In this document: piece by piece, positions 62,527-64,000 of the stretch
Layout of the letters: every line of letters begins with the position of its first letter
How positions within the stretch are numbered: position 1 is the stretch's first letter
From: Paenibacillus sp. MAHUQ-63
GTDB lineage: Bacteria; Bacillota; Bacilli; Paenibacillales; NBRC-103111
Reading direction: 5' to 3'
Assembly: GCF_028765165.1 (NCBI RefSeq)
Contig: NZ_JARADB010000002.1
Span: 868,001 to 932,000, forward strand
DNA length: 64,000 nucleotides
Notes under the pieces: model-generated
The model's database searches: none
What the model saw: the letters and a program-made list of their open reading frames with translations, nothing else
Told to the model about the DNA's origin: nothing
Translations under genes and position numbers: made by a program

Positions 62527-64000
62527 ATGTACGTAGCTGTTACCGAGAGCGGTAAAAAAATTATTCCATTCCAGTTTGAAAACGAAAACGAAATTAGGTT
62601 GCTATCTGAGGGTAAGAAATTACAATGTCCGGAATGTGGGGATAGAGTTATATTTCATTCGGGTCCTAAACGGATGGGGCACTTTAAACATTGGAGAGTT
62701 CGCAAATGTGAAAATGATTGGGAGCCCGAGACCGAAGAACATATCAAAGGGAAACTCTTGATGTATTCGTACTTAAAAGAAAAATTTCCACAAGCACAGG
62801 TGGAATTTGAATATAAAATCATCGAAACCGGTCAAAGAGCTGACGTCATCTGTATTCATCCCAATGGAGAGCGTTGGGCGTTTGAGATGCAATGTTCAGA
62901 GATACCGGGAGAAGATTGGTGGGACCGGCATCAGCTTTACAAATCAGCCGGCATCAAAGACTTCTGGTTGTTAGGGGAGTCTGTGCATCGAACAGGACGA
63001 ACACAGCATGAAATCGACCCGTTAAAACATAAATTTGTTTCGCTGCCAAAGGAAATCTTTTTGAAGCATGGAGCTGTTTATTTCCTGAATGTTGAAACAA
63101 GGGAAGTTCGCTTACTCTATAAGATGAATGCCGACTACCATAGCCATTGGGATACAACATTCATCATTGAAAATGTAACCGATGACCTTCATCAGTTGTT
63201 TTCGTATAAACATTACATGGTCAATGAGGAATTACAAAAGAAATTAATGGCATATGAAGAAGCCGAACGCAAACGGAAAGAAGAAGAGGAAAGGGCGCAG
63301 CAGGCAGAATTAAAAAGGCAGGGACGAGAAGAGCGAGATGCCGCGAGACAGCTAGAGATAGTCAGAAATCGAAACAAAATAGCCGTCATTGATGCGAAAA
63401 CCATTCTTCATGAAAAAATATCTTTAGCAGACATCACATCAATGATAAAAAGGGAACAAGATAAGAAGCTTTTTCTAGACCTTCTGCAAAAACACAAACT
63501 AAATGCCGACAATTTTCCGGGGTTTCTCAGGGTTTGGACGTATACTGGACATCTCATCCAAGTTCCAGCTCCCGTTTGGCAGCTTTGGCTCTATGATAAA
63601 TACATCTTTAACCGAATTGAAACTAAAGCCTGGATTCCAACGATTAAGGATGAACTAGTGAAGGTGTTTAACGTCACCTATGTATCCAAAGCGGATAACA
63701 TCCATTTTTCCTTTGCGATATGGAGTTATTTCAGGGCGATTGGAAGTATTGGTTTTGCCATTCAACTAGGGGAACGAAATGGAAACTATCAAGAAATCTT
63801 ATTTGACAAAATTCCGTATGTGGAAGATAGGACATTAAATCGACGGGTTGCCATTTCTTTATCGTACATGGGTCAAGAGGACATCTATAACGGGTATGAC
63901 CTCTTTTCAGAAGAAGTCGTGCGGCAGGAGAGCCGGGTTTTCTTTCAGCAGTGTGAAGACTACAAAAAAATGCTGTACCCGGAAATCCGCAAGAGAGTGC
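62527..64000 (+). CDS. CoiA-like competence/nuclease protein, cut by the window end
   Basis: ATG 62527 follows GAAAGGGAAAG, and the frame stays open for 491 codons to the window edge. Residues 30-65 form a zinc ribbon (QCPECGDRV, then GHFKHWR and a Cys). Residues 75-125 hold a PD-(D/E)XK-type pattern: RADVICIHP with Asp near 106 and FEMQCSEI with Glu and Gln near 120. This is the CoiA layout; CoiA acts in DNA uptake and processing during competence, and relatives are common on mobile elements. A charged coiled coil (EEAERKRKEEEERAQQAEL) lies around 240-265. The C-terminal part is unknown and the 3' end is outside. Confidence 0.75.
   Translation, partial: MYVAVTESGKKIIPFQFENENEIRLLSEGKKLQCPECGDRVIFHSGPKRMGHFKHWRVRKCENDWEPETEEHIKGKLLMYSYLKEKFPQAQVEFEYKIIETGQRADVICIHPNGERWAFEMQCSEIPGEDWWDRHQLYKSAGIKDFWLLGESVHRTGRTQHEIDPLKHKFVSLPKEIFLKHGAVYFLNVETREVRLLYKMNADYHSHWDTTFIIENVTDDLHQLFSYKHYMVNEELQKKLMAYEEAERKRKEEEERAQQAELKRQGREERDAARQLEIVRNRNKIAVIDAKTILHEKISLADITSMIKREQDKKLFLDLLQKHKLNADNFPGFLRVWTYTGHLIQVPAPVWQLWLYDKYIFNRIETKAWIPTIKDELVKVFNVTYVSKADNIHFSFAIWSYFRAIGSIGFAIQLGERNGNYQEILFDKIPYVEDRTLNRRVAISLSYMGQEDIYNGYDLFSEEVVRQESRVFFQQCEDYKKMLYPEIRKRV

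Larger units (their letters stand above)
42211..64000. mobile_element. Tn7-like element carrying a defence island; one end and 21.8 kb visible
   Basis: The border is at 42211: TGT starts the element right after the broken tadG-like gene, and AAACC (42206-42210) is the expected 5-bp target duplication. Four spaced TTACATT sites follow, and a TnsD/TniQ protein is encoded inside. Base composition and codon use change sharply at this point and stay AT-rich to the window end. TnsA, TnsB and TnsC and the opposite end are not in the window, so they either lie beyond 64000 or are lost. Several genes inside are broken or unknown. Confidence 0.75.

Overview
The window looks like a chromosomal segment of a spore-forming Gram-positive bacterium of the Paenibacillaceae (Paenibacillus or a close relative). 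This rests on the spore protein Tlp, the B. subtilis-like mrfA-mrfB (yprA-yprB) pair, LrgA/LrgB, strong AGGAGG-type ribosome sites with frequent TTG/GTG starts, moderate GC content, and type IV pilus genes without an outer-membrane secretin. The taxonomic call is inference from gene content.

Positions 1-9450 hold housekeeping genes: the 5' part of mtnD (minus strand), metH, rnz, tlp, an lrgA-lrgB pair, an operon of two acyltransferases that may make an N-acylated aminolipid, and a membrane metal-dependent hydrolase. Positions 9556-24883 are a complete type IVa pilus locus: three minor pilin-like genes, a 1517-residue secreted Ig-repeat protein on the opposite strand, then pilB, pilT, pilC, pilA, pilD, a pilM-pilN fusion and pilO. 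PilB starts with a textbook MshEN c-di-GMP-binding repeat. The 3' part of pilC plus pilA is visibly richer in AT than its surroundings, as expected after allelic exchange of the pilin gene.

Positions 24948-33845 hold a nitroreductase, a DNA-repair block (mrfA, mrfB, mutM-like, nfo), a small receiver-like protein, an ABC ATPase and an RlmM/FtsJ-like methyltransferase. Positions 33930-42210 hold a Ser/Thr kinase fused to a degenerate MinD-like domain, an acyl-CoA thioesterase, and a Tad pilus operon (tadZ/cpaE, cpaF/tadA, tadB, tadC, a Flp-like pilin, a tadE-like and a tadG-like gene).

The tadG-like gene is cut at 42210. From 42211 to the window end the DNA is AT-rich and foreign. It opens with TGT followed by four TTACATT motifs at exactly 20-bp spacing, which is how the end of a Tn7-like transposon with TnsB binding sites looks, and a full-length TnsD/TniQ protein is encoded 2.2 kb inside. 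No tnsA, tnsB or tnsC and no second end are visible, so the element continues beyond the window. Its cargo reads as a defence island: a controller-type HTH repressor with palindromic operators facing two unknown genes, an OLD-family ATPase-TOPRIM protein paired with a PD-(D/E)XK protein, a type I restriction-modification system (hsdR, hsdM, hsdS), a HEPN-domain protein, a uracil-DNA-glycosylase-like protein, a zinc-finger protein, a broken zinc metallopeptidase, a secreted copper-amine-oxidase-N-like protein and a CoiA-like nuclease cut by the window end.

No tRNA, rRNA, CRISPR array, known riboswitch or phage structural gene was recognised. Similarity statements come from reading motifs by eye; no database search was run.
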